From CBDFKF01 sp965248765 (GTDB taxonomy: Bacteria > Pseudomonadota > Alphaproteobacteria > VGEJ01): DNA of 64,000 nucleotides. Of this stretch, positions 23,770 to 32,988 are shown one piece after another. The translations under genes were made by a program, and so were the position numbers. Position 1 is the first letter of the stretch; each line of letters begins with the position of its first letter. The notes below the pieces were generated by a model that was not told where the DNA came from, did no database searches, and saw nothing but the letters and a program-made list of their open reading frames with translations. The DNA lies in contig CBDFKF010000001.1 in the NCBI GenBank assembly GCA_965248765.1, forward strand, positions 143,591 through 207,590. The letters run 5' to 3'.

Positions 23770-25173
23770 ATGGACGATAGAGCATACCAGGTCTACAAGC
23801 GGACGATGGCCCTGGCGGAACATCACCGCAGAACGGCGGTGACCCGGCGGCGCATGATGCAGCTCACCGCGGCGAGCTCGATCGCCGCAATTACTGCAAA
23901 CTTTGCGCCGCGGGAGGTCCAGGCGGATGTATCGGGCAAGTTGGTGCACTTCTCGGCCGCTGGCAAACGGCTGGATGGCGCCTGTCGTGAAGTGATCCCG
24001 TTATTCCAGAAGCTGTACCCCAACGTCGACATCGAACTCGCGTCGATCCCGATGAGCGAGTTCGAACGCAAGACGCTCACGACCATGCGCAACAAGAGCG
24101 ACGCGTACGACACGATCCTGGTGGACTACGGTTTCTGTACGACCCTCGACAAGATGGGGGCGATGGTGCCGCTTCAACCCTACGTCGATCAGGATCCTGG
24201 GTGGTACGAGGACTACGTGAACGACGTCAGCGAGGCCTACCGGCTCTTCTACAACGTGCCGCTCGGCGACCCGAATGGGACGCTCTACGGTTTGGCTTTC
24301 GATGGCAACGTCAACATTCAATACTACCGCAAGGACGTCTTCGAGAAGAAAGGGCTCAAGCCCCCGTTGGTTTGGGACGAGGTGCTCGACGTCGTCAAAG
24401 AGCTGCATGATCCGGACCGTGAGGTGTACGGATTCGCGGCTCACCTGAAGCGCGACTTCTGGGCCGGGATTCCGTTTTACGCGATCATGCTGGCCCACGG
24501 TGGCAACTGGTTCGACAAGAATGAGCCGGGCGGCTGGAATCCCCAGTTTGAAAGCGAAGCCGGATATCAGGCGCTCAACTACCTTACCCAGCTCAAGCCC
24601 TATGCCCATCCACTGTCAGCAAACGCCGGGGAAGATGAGATCAACACCACGTTTGCCGACGGCAGCTCGGTGTACAGCCCGACCTCGATGGGCGCCGCGG
24701 TGGTCAACGATGCGTCGTTCTCGAGGCATCACGCGGACTGGTTCTTCGAGATAGTGCCGCGCGGCGCCAACGCCGAGGGCGTTCACAAGTCGATATCCGG
24801 GGGATTTGGCAACATTGTCCCCACCTTCGCCTCGAACCACGATCTCGCGTTCTTGTGGACGAAGTTCATGTGTTCGGGTGACAGGGACTACCCCGAGATT
24901 GGGGACGTCCAGGTCGCGGCCGGTGGCCAGCCTGCGCGGACGACGACGCTTAACCGCTACCGAGCGCAGAAGCCCTATCTCGACGGGTTGATGCGGTCTT
25001 ACCCCTACGTGACCCCGTGGATCGTCAACATCCCCGAGGGCTTCACCATCATGGTTCTCATAGGTGAAGAAACGGCGGATGCGTTCAACGGCGTTATCGA
25101 CATCGAGACCGCGCTCAAGAACATGGACAAGAAAGTCCGCCGGCTGATGGAGAAGTCAGGCTACTACGGCTAA
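23770..25173 (+). CDS. ABC transporter substrate-binding protein, sugar type (family 1), Tat-exported
   Basis: A 467-residue periplasmic solute-binding protein. The chosen start MDDRAYQVYKRT follows CAGGGAGGG. A twin-arginine signal is seen at about residues 25-55: TRRRMMQLTAASSIAAITAN, ending in VQADVSG. The mature part carries the family 1 binding-protein pattern (FQKLYPNVDIELASIPMSEF, NVPLGDPNGTLYGLAFDGNV, QYYRKDVFEKKGLKPP, FAHGSS-like FADGSSVYSPTSMG). It leads an operon with two permease genes (25203, 26138). No ATPase gene follows, so the complex must borrow an ATPase encoded elsewhere. The ligand is likely a sugar or polyol. Confidence 0.88.
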   Translation: MDDRAYQVYKRTMALAEHHRRTAVTRRRMMQLTAASSIAAITANFAPREVQADVSGKLVHFSAAGKRLDGACREVIPLFQKLYPNVDIELASIPMSEFERKTLTTMRNKSDAYDTILVDYGFCTTLDKMGAMVPLQPYVDQDPGWYEDYVNDVSEAYRLFYNVPLGDPNGTLYGLAFDGNVNIQYYRKDVFEKKGLKPPLVWDEVLDVVKELHDPDREVYGFAAHLKRDFWAGIPFYAIMLAHGGNWFDKNEPGGWNPQFESEAGYQALNYLTQLKPYAHPLSANAGEDEINTTFADGSSVYSPTSMGAAVVNDASFSRHHADWFFEIVPRGANAEGVHKSISGGFGNIVPTFASNHDLAFLWTKFMCSGDRDYPEIGDVQVAAGGQPARTTTLNRYRAQKPYLDGLMRSYPYVTPWIVNIPEGFTIMVLIGEETADAFNGVIDIETALKNMDKKVRRLMEKSGYYG

Positions 25174-25202
25174 ACGCGTTCCGGCGTGGCGCGAATCAAG
25201 AC

Positions 25203-26141
25203 GTGAGTAAGGTGCGGAGTGAGACCTGGCTGCCGCCACGGGCAGCCAGGTCCCGCCGCCTCTTGTGGGGTGGTTACGGGTATCTGCTGCCGTGCCTGAT
25301 AATCCTGTTCGGATCGGCGATCTTTCCCCTGTTCTACGCGGGTTGGGTCTCGTTTAGATACGAGCCGCTGTTCGACCCGACGATTGCTCATTTCATCGGC
25401 TGGGAGAACTACGAGGAGCTGTTCGACGACGTCCGCTTCTGGGAGAGTATGCGCCTCACCATCCTTTGGACGATTGTCGTCGTCAGCATCCAGATGGTCT
25501 TGGGCTTTCTCGTCGCTGCCCTTCTCGATCGCAGGATGCGCGGGATCGGGATCCTCCGCACATTGTTGATCATCCCGGTGTTCATCTCACCGGTCGCCAT
25601 GGGGCTGACCTGGCGCTTCATCTTCGAGCCGGTCAATGGGCTCGCCAATTGGATCCTTCACTCCGCGTTGGGCCTCGAAAAGGCGACCTGGCTTTCGAGC
25701 ACCGACACCGCGCTCAGCACCATCATGATCGTCGACTGCTGGCAATGGACGCCGTTCGTCGCTCTGATTCTCCTAGCCGGCCTGCAGAGCATTCCTGTGG
25801 AAGTCACCGAGGCGGCTCGCTTGGACCGGGTGCGGGGCATCACCTACTACATGCGCATCGCCATACCCATGATCCGGCCCGTCATCCTCGTCGTTCTTTT
25901 GATCCGGCTAGTGGATTCCATCCGCATCTTCGATGTCGCCTATATTATGACCAAAGGCGGACCCGGCAGCTCCACGCTGTTGGCGAGCGTCAACGCGTAT
26001 TTTACGTTCGAAGCGCATCTCATCGGCAAGATGGCCGCCTACGGGTTCTTCATACTCCTGCTCGTCAACATCATCGTCGTTCTATTTCTGAACACGCTCT
26101 ACCGCCAGGAAAAGGCAGCCCGGGCCCAGGCAACGCCATGA
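25203..26141 (+). CDS. ABC transporter permease, MalF/UgpA type
   Basis: A 312-residue inner-membrane permease with six predicted helices. The first lies at about 20-45 (GYLLPCLIILFGSAIFPLFY). The EAA loop that docks on the ATPase reads EVTEAARLDRVRGITYYMRI. It is the second gene of the importer operon, 30 bases after the binding-protein gene and overlapping the next start by four bases (ATGA at 26138-26141). It forms one half of the transmembrane channel with the next gene product. Confidence 0.9.
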   Translation: MSKVRSETWLPPRAARSRRLLWGGYGYLLPCLIILFGSAIFPLFYAGWVSFRYEPLFDPTIAHFIGWENYEELFDDVRFWESMRLTILWTIVVVSIQMVLGFLVAALLDRRMRGIGILRTLLIIPVFISPVAMGLTWRFIFEPVNGLANWILHSALGLEKATWLSSTDTALSTIMIVDCWQWTPFVALILLAGLQSIPVEVTEAARLDRVRGITYYMRIAIPMIRPVILVVLLIRLVDSIRIFDVAYIMTKGGPGSSTLLASVNAYFTFEAHLIGKMAAYGFFILLLVNIIVVLFLNTLYRQEKAARAQATP

Positions 26142-26959
26142 CTACGACACCCTTGCAGCGGTGTTTGAACTGGCTCGCGGTCATTGTCGTTGGGCTATGG
26201 CTCGTTCCCGTAGTGTGGGTGGCGCTCAACTCGATCAAGCCCAACTACGACATCAACTCGCCGGTGCCGGTCGTTTTCGATTTCGAGCCAACGACGGACC
26301 ACTACTTTGAGATTTTCGACCGCTTCCAGTTCGACGAAGCGATCGCCAACAGCCTTATCGTAGTGGGGCTTTCGACGCTGATCGTGATGTTGATTGCAAT
26401 GCCGGCCGCCTATGCCTGCGCGCGGATTGGGCTGAAGGGCGCCGACACCTGGGCAGTCGTTATTCTCTCCCTGCGGTTTATGCCCGCGGTGGTCGTCGTT
26501 CTCCCCTACTACATGATGGCGACCTGGGTCGATCTGGTCGACAGTCGGACGGTTCTGATCGTCGTTTATATCGCGTTCGGGCTGCCGTTCGCGGTCTGGG
26601 TCCTACGCGGATTTCTGTTGGACCTTCCGCGGGAAGTCGAGGAGGCGGCACGCCTGGACGGGTTGAGGCGATTGCAGATCATCTGGCGCATCATTCTGCC
26701 AATGGCGATGCCGGGGGTGGCGGTAACGACGATATTTACGTTCGTATTCAGCTGGAATGAGTTCCTGTTTGCGCTGTTCCTGACTGACTACAAGGCGACA
26801 ACCATTCCGGTCGCCCTGCAGAAAACGATAGATCAATACAATGTGCTGTGGGGCTCGCTGAGCGCCGGCGCAGTGATCCAGCTGTTGCCAATGCTCGTGG
26901 TGGTGTTCCTGCTGCAGCGCCACATCGCCCGCGGCCTCGCGCTCGGCGCCGTCAAGTAA
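26138..26959 (+). CDS. ABC transporter permease, MalG/UgpE type
   Basis: A 273-residue permease starting MTTTPLQRCLNWLAVIVVGL at an ATG overlapping the previous stop. It has six hydrophobic helices and the EAA motif EVEEAARLDGLRRLQIIWRI, then FSWNEFLFALFLTDYKATTI, which is typical of MalG-like proteins. It pairs with the MalF-type partner. It ends the operon: the downstream 206 bases hold no plus-strand gene and the next gene runs the other way. Confidence 0.9.
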   Translation: MTTTPLQRCLNWLAVIVVGLWLVPVVWVALNSIKPNYDINSPVPVVFDFEPTTDHYFEIFDRFQFDEAIANSLIVVGLSTLIVMLIAMPAAYACARIGLKGADTWAVVILSLRFMPAVVVVLPYYMMATWVDLVDSRTVLIVVYIAFGLPFAVWVLRGFLLDLPREVEEAARLDGLRRLQIIWRIILPMAMPGVAVTTIFTFVFSWNEFLFALFLTDYKATTIPVALQKTIDQYNVLWGSLSAGAVIQLLPMLVVVFLLQRHIARGLALGAVK

Positions 26960-27165
26960 GGCAGGGAATATTGGGACGCCTCCCGCAGGCACAGGGATTA
27001 ACTTTCGGGCCGGCGACTTACTTGCGGCAACACCAACCCTTCCATGTCGGCTCCTGGCTATTCGTAGCCGTCGTATCCACGGTCGAGGTGTGACCGCTCT
27101 CGCCTTGAGAACGGTCGTCAACGCCCGGGGCAAAACAAGATGCGCCTGATGGAAGCGCGTCGGGG
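26960..27165. other. Convergent intergenic region after ABC permease genes
   Basis: A 206-base gap between the plus-strand importer operon and the minus-strand SDR gene. No gene is supported and no strong terminator hairpin was recognised. Confidence 0.4.
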
Positions 27166-27915
27166 TTAGGGGAGCGCGGTGATGCCGCCGTCGACGATCA
27201 GCTCGGTGCCGGTGATGTAGCTCGCCTTGTCGGAGAGCAGGAACAGGCAGGCATTCGCCATGTCCTCGGGCGTGCCGATGCGGCCCAAGGGCACCGCGCC
27301 CGCGATCGCGGCCTGGACGTCGGCCTTGCCTTCCCACCGGGCCTGCATCGGCGTCATCGTCGCGCCCGGCAGGATGACGTTGGAGCGGATACCCTCACCC
27401 GCGAACTGGACGGCGATCGATTTGGACAGCGTGCGGATCGCGCCCTTGGAGGCGCCGTAAGCCTCCTGCGGCTTGGGATCGCCCCTGAGCGCCTGGACCG
27501 AGGAAAAATGGACCATGGCGCCGCCGCCGGCCTTGCGCATCTCCGGGATGACGTGGCGCGCGGTCAGCACGAACGATTTCAGGTTGATGGCGAGCACCAC
27601 GTCCCAGACGTCGAGATCCATGTCGAGGAGGGATTTATCGCGGTCCAACCACAGCACGCCAGTGGTGTTCACGAGGTAGTCGAGGCGGCCGAACGCGGCC
27701 ACCGTCTCGGCCACCGCGCTGGCGACGAAGGCCTCATCGGTCGCATCGCCGCGGTGATAGCGGTGCAGGCCAGGGCCCGCGGCAATGTCGGCGGGTCTCT
27801 CCTTGAGATCGAGCAGCGCGGTGTCGCAGCCCTCAGCGATGAGCGCGTTGGCGATGGCGAGACCCATGCCGCCGCCGGCGCCGGCGACCAGCGCCGCCTT
27901 GTCGGCAAAGCTCAC
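27166..27915 (-). CDS. SDR family NAD(P)-dependent oxidoreductase
   Basis: A 249-residue short-chain dehydrogenase. The nucleotide-binding motif is AGAGGGMGLAIA (about 11-22), the NNAG-equivalent block is NTTGVLWLD, and the catalytic Tyr-x-x-x-Lys is YGASKGAI (about 150). It ends ELIVDGGITALP. The GTG start follows a GGGGAGA site; no better ATG is in frame. It is the intact parent of two 3'-end fragments at 19320-19490 and 20082-20229. It lies 31 bases after the aldo/keto reductase stop on the same strand, so they may be co-transcribed. Substrate unknown; it probably oxidises a secondary alcohol or sugar. Confidence 0.88.
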   Translation of the reverse strand: MSFADKAALVAGAGGGMGLAIANALIAEGCDTALLDLKERPADIAAGPGLHRYHRGDATDEAFVASAVAETVAAFGRLDYLVNTTGVLWLDRDKSLLDMDLDVWDVVLAINLKSFVLTARHVIPEMRKAGGGAMVHFSSVQALRGDPKPQEAYGASKGAIRTLSKSIAVQFAGEGIRSNVILPGATMTPMQARWEGKADVQAAIAGAVPLGRIGTPEDMANACLFLLSDKASYITGTELIVDGGITALP

Positions 27916-27946
27916 GGCATCGTCTCCCCTGCCCTACGCGGCACTA

Positions 27947-28803
27947 TCATGCAGACAGCGCGGCCAGATCATCAGGGAGCAAGCGCAACCGCGCGGCAGC
28001 GACGTTCTCCTCGAGATGCGCCACCGAGGAGGTCCCCGGAATGGGTAGCATCACCGGCGAGCGGGCGAGCAGCCAGGCGATCCCGAGCTGGACGGGAGTC
28101 GCGTCGGTGCGGGTGGCGATCCGCGCGAGCCCGCGCATCTCGCCGCGGTTGCCCGCGCCCAGGGGAGGAACGCGATTCCCTCGCGCTCGCACTCCACCAG
28201 CACGTCGTCGGACGAGCGGTCGGTGTGGTTGAAGCGGTTTTGCACGGCCTCGATGGGCACGATCGCGCGGGCGCGGCGCAGCTCCTCGACACTCACGTTG
28301 GAGAGGCCGATGTGGCGGATCTTGCCCTGGGTCTTAAGGTCAGCAAGCGCGCCGACCGAATCCTCCAGGGGCACACGCCGGTCGACCGTGTGGAGCTGAT
28401 AGAGATCGATGCGTTCGAGCTTGAGACGCTTGAGGCTGGCCTCGCAGGCGCCACGCAGGTGCTGAGGCCGGCAGTCCGGGTCCCAGCGCTCGCGCCGCGG
28501 GCGCACCACCCCGCCCTTGGTCGCGATCACCAGGCCCTCAGGGTATGGATGCAGGGTCTCGGCGATGCGGCTCTCGCTGACCTCGGGCCCGCAGGCATCG
28601 GCGGTGTCGATCAGGGTAATGCCGAGGTCGACAGCGCGCCGCAGCACGTGCCCGGCTTTCTCAGGATCAGGCTCGCCCCAGGACCCGGGACCGGTCAGCC
28701 GCATGGCCCCGAACCCGAGCCGGTCGACCACGAGATCGTCACCGAGCTTCAGGGTTCCTCCCGGGCGATCGCAGTCAGGCGTAGCCGCCGGTCTCCGGGG
28801 CAT
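27947..28803 (-). pseudogene. Aldo/keto reductase, frameshifted
   Basis: An aldo/keto reductase with a complete N-terminal three quarters: VDRLGFGAMRLTGPGSWGEP, the active-site Asp and Tyr-equivalent region in LIDTADACGPEVSE, the Lys in VIATKGGVVRP, and LDLYQLH-like RIDLYQLHTVDR. The first frame runs from 28803 and ends at 28051 with non-family residues. The true end (RGLARIATRTDATPVQLGIA, LPIPGTSSVAHLEENV) is in another frame from 28175 to 27947. The shift is near 28163-28175, after AFLPWA; it looks like a short deletion between two CCCCTGG-like motifs. Aldo/keto reductases of this type reduce aldehydes or sugars with NADPH. As read it would lack the cofactor-binding C-terminus. Confidence 0.8.
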
Positions 28804-28897
28804 AGCATCACTCCTTGTCAGCGCGCGACGCTAGCCCATTTCTTCTGGCGGCGCACCGCGTGTTCGGACGTGACGCTAACTTGCCAGGCGGTTGACG

Positions 28898-29866
28898 CTA
28901 GAGCAGCGCGATCAAACGTGTGAGCTCGGCGGCGCGTTCGGCGATGATCTGGCGGGCTTCGGCCTTCAGGTTCTCGATATTACCGGCGGTGGCGGCATCC
29001 ATGTCGTCGAGCGCGAGGTCGAGCGCGGTGTCGAAGCGGAAGTATCGCTGCTGATCGGCCGCCGTTTCATCGGGCAGAAGGTGCCGGAGGTGGTAGTCCG
29101 CCGCATCGGCCTCGCCGTCCATCATCACGCTGATGATCGGGCGCACCCAGCCGAGCGCGCCCCAGTCCTTGGCGTCCTCGTAGGCGATCTTGCGTGTCGC
29201 GATCTCGGTGCCGAGCGAGACCATCACGATGTCGTCGGGCCTGGCGCCAAGCGAAAAGGCCTCGACAAAGGCGCACATCGCAGGATTGTTCGCGAACACG
29301 CCGCCATCGATGAGAACGCGGCGGGTGCGGCTCGCCGCGAGGCTCGGGACAACCTCGGGCTCGAAAAAGGTGGGCGCCGCCGAGGTCGCGCGGGCGACAT
29401 CCCTGAGGAGGTGGTTGCGGTCCTGATCATCCCGCGCCTTGCTCGTCTTAAAGAAGTAGGGCGATCGTTGCTCGATGTCATAGCTGGTGGCGACGATGGG
29501 CTTTATGCAGTCGGTGAGCGTCGCACTGCCCAAGTACTCCCTAAGAAGATTCTCCAATGGCGCGTGATCGTACTGCTCGTCGATAGCCCCGCCGAGAGAG
29601 GTGATCCCCCGCCAAAAGGAACGCGCGAAGAGCTCCCGGCCGCCATCGGCGTATAGCGTGAGCATGTCCTCAGCGCGGAACTTCGGCGCGCCGCCGTGTC
29701 CCGGCACGGTCAGTCCGGCCGCGAGAATCCCGCCGGTGGACGTGCCGACGAGAAGATCGAACAGGCTGGCGATGGGTGTGCCGGTCCGTTCCTCGATGTG
29801 CTGGAGGAGGACCGCCGGTATCACTCCGCGAATGCCGCCGCCATCGATCGACAACACTTTGAACAT
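28898..29866 (-). CDS. Patatin-like phospholipase / acyl hydrolase
   Basis: A 322-residue patatin-family lipid acyl hydrolase, probably cytoplasmic or membrane-associated. The oxyanion-hole motif is GGGIRG (residues 9-14), the nucleophile is Ser43 in GTSTG (41-45), and the catalytic Asp is in LIDGG (about 187). It resembles CapV-type patatins in length. No cyclic-nucleotide synthase or other defence partner is nearby: neighbours are an aldo/keto reductase and an alcohol dehydrogenase. It is therefore better read as a general lipid hydrolase. Confidence 0.88.
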   Translation of the reverse strand: MFKVLSIDGGGIRGVIPAVLLQHIEERTGTPIASLFDLLVGTSTGGILAAGLTVPGHGGAPKFRAEDMLTLYADGGRELFARSFWRGITSLGGAIDEQYDHAPLENLLREYLGSATLTDCIKPIVATSYDIEQRSPYFFKTSKARDDQDRNHLLRDVARATSAAPTFFEPEVVPSLAASRTRRVLIDGGVFANNPAMCAFVEAFSLGARPDDIVMVSLGTEIATRKIAYEDAKDWGALGWVRPIISVMMDGEADAADYHLRHLLPDETAADQQRYFRFDTALDLALDDMDAATAGNIENLKAEARQIIAERAAELTRLIALL

Positions 29867-29920
29867 GGCCTCCTCCTCTCGTGGGTGCGCCCGACGCCGC
29901 GGAGCCGATAGCCGCGCGGT

Positions 29921-31024
29921 TCAGAAGGTGACGACGCTGCGCAGTGTGTCGCCGGCCTCCAGCGCCTCGTAGGCCTGGTTGATTTCCTCGAGCGGGTAGC
30001 TGCGCGAGAGCAGCTCATCCAACTTGAGGCGGCCGGCCCGATAGAGATCGATCAACGTCGGAATGTCGGTCCGCGGCGCCGCCGAGCCGTAGATCGAGCC
30101 GGTCAGCACCCGCTCCTCATAGACCAGCGACAGCGCCGGCACCGTCACCTCGGCGGTGGTCGGCGGGATGCCCACAACCATCGCCACACCGCGCTTGGCC
30201 AGGGAGTCGTACGCCTGCCGTATGGTCTCGGGTAGCCCGATCACTTCAAACGCGTAGTCGACGCCTTTGCCACCGGTGAGCGCGCGAATCTGCTCGACCG
30301 GGTCGCCGGCGGCGGCATTCACCGCATGGGTGGCGCCGAACCGTCTGGCGTGGTCCAGCCGGCTTGCGAGGAGATCGACGGCGATGATCTTCTCGGCTCC
30401 GGCCAGGACCGCTCCTTGCACCACGTTGATGCCAACGCCGCCGGTGCCGAACACCGCCACCGTGCGCCCCGGCCGCACCTCGGCCGCGTTGACCACGGCG
30501 CCGACGCCGGTGATCACGGCACAGCCGAGCAGCGCCGCCCGTTCGAGCGGCAGGTCGTCGGGGATCTTCAGCACCGCTTTCTCAGGCACTACCGTGTAGT
30601 GGGAAAAGCTGGAGACGCCGGCGAAGTGCTTGATCTCTTGGCCATCGAGGCTGAAGCGGCTGGTGCCGTCGGCCAGAAGGCCCGACCAGCGAACCCCGAC
30701 GCCGACCGGACACAGCGCCGGACGCCCGCCGGTGCAGTACTCGCACTCGCCGCACGACAGGCGCCACAGCGGGATCACGTGGTCGCCGGGTCGCAACGAG
30801 GTCACGCCTGCGCCGACGTCGGCGACGATGCCGGCCCCTTCGTGACCGAGGATCGCCGGAAGCGGTGCGCTCAGGTGACCGGTGGTGACGTGAAGGTCGC
30901 TGTGACAGACCCCGCCCGCGACCATCCGGATGCGCACCTCGCCCGGGCCCGGGTCCTGTACGTCGACCTCGCGGATCTCGAGCTTCTGGCCCACCTCAAA
31001 GAGAATCGCCGCTCGGGATTTCAT
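29921..31024 (-). CDS. Zinc-dependent alcohol dehydrogenase
   Basis: A 367-residue medium-chain alcohol dehydrogenase, starting MKSRAAILFEVGQKL. The catalytic zinc ligands are in GVCHSDLH and GHEGAGIV, and the structural zinc cysteines in CGECEYCTGGRPALC. The NAD-binding motif is VFGTGGVGINVVQGA. It belongs to the Zn-ADH group close to class III enzymes and would oxidise primary or aromatic alcohols with NAD. It is located 54 bases upstream of the patatin on the same strand, so the two may share a transcript. Confidence 0.9.
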   Translation of the reverse strand: MKSRAAILFEVGQKLEIREVDVQDPGPGEVRIRMVAGGVCHSDLHVTTGHLSAPLPAILGHEGAGIVADVGAGVTSLRPGDHVIPLWRLSCGECEYCTGGRPALCPVGVGVRWSGLLADGTSRFSLDGQEIKHFAGVSSFSHYTVVPEKAVLKIPDDLPLERAALLGCAVITGVGAVVNAAEVRPGRTVAVFGTGGVGINVVQGAVLAGAEKIIAVDLLASRLDHARRFGATHAVNAAAGDPVEQIRALTGGKGVDYAFEVIGLPETIRQAYDSLAKRGVAMVVGIPPTTAEVTVPALSLVYEERVLTGSIYGSAAPRTDIPTLIDLYRAGRLKLDELLSRSYPLEEINQAYEALEAGDTLRSVVTF

Positions 31025-31151
31025 CGTTGCCACACTCCCGCTCACCGGGCGCGCCGCGCCCAGGAGCATCTTAAGGCGGCGCCAAGACCTTCGCCCACCG
31101 TATTCCCTTCAAGGACTCCAAGGGCGTTCCGGGGATCCAGCGCTCGCCCGG

Positions 31152-32776
31152 CTATTGCAAGGCGGCCACCACGAGCGTGATCAGGATCAGAAAGGCGACG
31201 ACCGCACCCACGACGAGGCCGGCCGCCAGCCAGGGCCGCGGCCGCTTATCGAGGTTGACGCGCTCCTCGGCCATGCCCTTGGCGCGTTCGGGGTGAGACG
31301 ACCGCTGGTAGAGTTGTTCGGCCTGGGCGAATTCCTTGCGCGCCAGCTCAATATTGCCGTTGCGCCGGTAGTAGCGGGCGAGGTCGCGGCCGCCCGATCA
31401 CGGCGCCGAGCTGCGCCACCTCCTTCGCCGAGCCGAGGCGATCGAGGCGTGCCATCAACGAATCCTGAAGGGTGGCCGGAACCGGCATTGGTCGGGCGGA
31501 ATCGACCGAGCAGGGCCCCGCCTCGACGATGGCTTTGGTCAGCTCCTCGACGAACAGCGGCACCCCTTCGGTTCGCGCCGCGATCTCTTCTTGGACACCC
31601 TCGGGCAGCGTCTGGCTGCCGGGCACATGGGCCACGAGTTCGACACAGCGGCGGCGGTTCAAGCGGCTGAGGATGAGCGCGGTCACGTGCGGTGTTCCCA
31701 TCCACGGCGCTACGTACTCCGGCCTGAAGGCGATGAGCACGAGAACGGGGAGTTCGCTCACATGATCGACTATCAGGTCTAGAAGTTCCTGGGTGGTCGG
31801 ATCGATCCAGTGGACATCCTCGAAGATCATCAGGACGGGCTGCTCAGCCGCGAGGCCCGAGAGCTGGCCCAATAAGGCGGTGAGGGTCAGCTCCTTCTGT
31901 CGCTGCGGCGTGTAGTCGAGGGCGGGGTAGCGATAGCCCGCCGGGATGGTGAGGAGCTCGGCGAACAGCCAGGCGACGGCAGCGACCTCGGATGTGGCTC
32001 GCTTGATGAGGGCTTCGAGCTTGTCGAGCTTCGCGGGCGCCGGATCGTCGGTCTGGATGCCCGCCGCAAACGTCATTTGTGTAATGAGTGGATGGAGCGC
32101 GCTGCTCGCGTGGTGTTGGGAACACTGATAGCGGAGCCGCGTGTGCGGCGTATCTCCGATCCGCTCCCTGATCTCGCGCGTCAGACGGGACTTGCCGATG
32201 CCTGGCTCGCCCGAGATCAGCACGACCTGCCCTTCGCCCGCGCTGGCTTCGCCCCAACGCCGCGACAGGACATCCATCTCCAGATCCCGGCCGACGAACT
32301 CGGTCAGCGCCCCTGGATGCCGCGCCTCGAAGCGGCTTTGAGTCCGCCGCTCGCCGGCCACACGCCAAGCCGACACCGGCTCAGCGCCGGCCGTGAGATC
32401 CTGTGGCCCGAGATCCGCGAACTCGAAGGTGGAACCCAACAGGCGGTGCGTGCGTTCGCCCACGACGATGGAGCCGGCCTGGGCGAGCCGCTGGAGGCGC
32501 GCGGCCAGACTCGGGGTCTGGCCTGAGACCGCCTGCGTCTCGCCGCCGTCGCCGTCGGCGACCTCGTCAACCACCACTTGGCCGGTGGCGATCCCGACAC
32601 GCGGCAATATTCCGACCTCGTCGGGTTCGGGTGGGTTTGCAGCGCCTCGACGATACCGAGGCCTGCATGCACGGAACGCTCGGCGGCGTCTTCATGACCG
32701 CCGCCAGCGGCGCTCCGCATTCATCGCAAAAGCGACTGTCGGCGCTATTCTCGTGGCTGCAGGCGGGGCATTGCAT
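31152..32776 (-). pseudogene. Decayed class III cyclase / AAA ATPase / TPR protein
   Basis: Pieces of one large signalling protein in three frames. The start (32776) has an N-terminal zinc ribbon MQCPACSHENSADSRFCDEC. It is fused directly to the end of a cyclase domain (ERSVHAGLGIVEALQ, frame 2; RVGIATGQVVVDEVAD, frame 3), so most of the catalytic domain is missing. The longest part (32607-31348) holds an AAA/NB-ARC-like ATPase with Walker A SGEPGIGKSRLTRE and Walker B LMIFEDVHWID. At about 31390 (GAVIGR) it jumps to a short tail in yet another frame encoding ARYYRRNGNIELARKEFAQA and a membrane helix (LVVGAVVAFLILITLVV). Intact relatives exceed 1,000 residues; here the sum is far shorter. It lies divergent from an intact cyclase/TPR gene. 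Confidence 0.78.
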
Positions 32777-32988
32777 GGCCGAGAAGGTGCGCGATCAGTG
32801 CGTGCCTCCGGTCCCGCGCTGGGAAACAACGCGACGGCCGGTGTTCGGAGCCATCCTAGCAAACGCTTGGCGAGATGGCCGCGTGCATCGTCGAGCCCCA
32901 AGTTTCTTGGCCAGCCCGGTTGATGGACTCGGGTTGGGGCCTTACCTAGACTGAAGCTACGGCAAAGACGCCGGCCAGCGAGGAAAGC
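32777..32988. promoter_or_regulatory. Divergent promoter region between cyclase pseudogene and intact cyclase gene
   Basis: A 212-base gap with no supported gene. It should contain the promoter of the intact gene at 32989. No operator-like palindrome was found. Confidence 0.35.

Noticed and set aside
28898..29866. Patatin as a CBASS (CapV) effector
   Set aside because: No CD-NTase, Cap2/Cap3 or HORMA genes are near; the neighbours are metabolic dehydrogenases.
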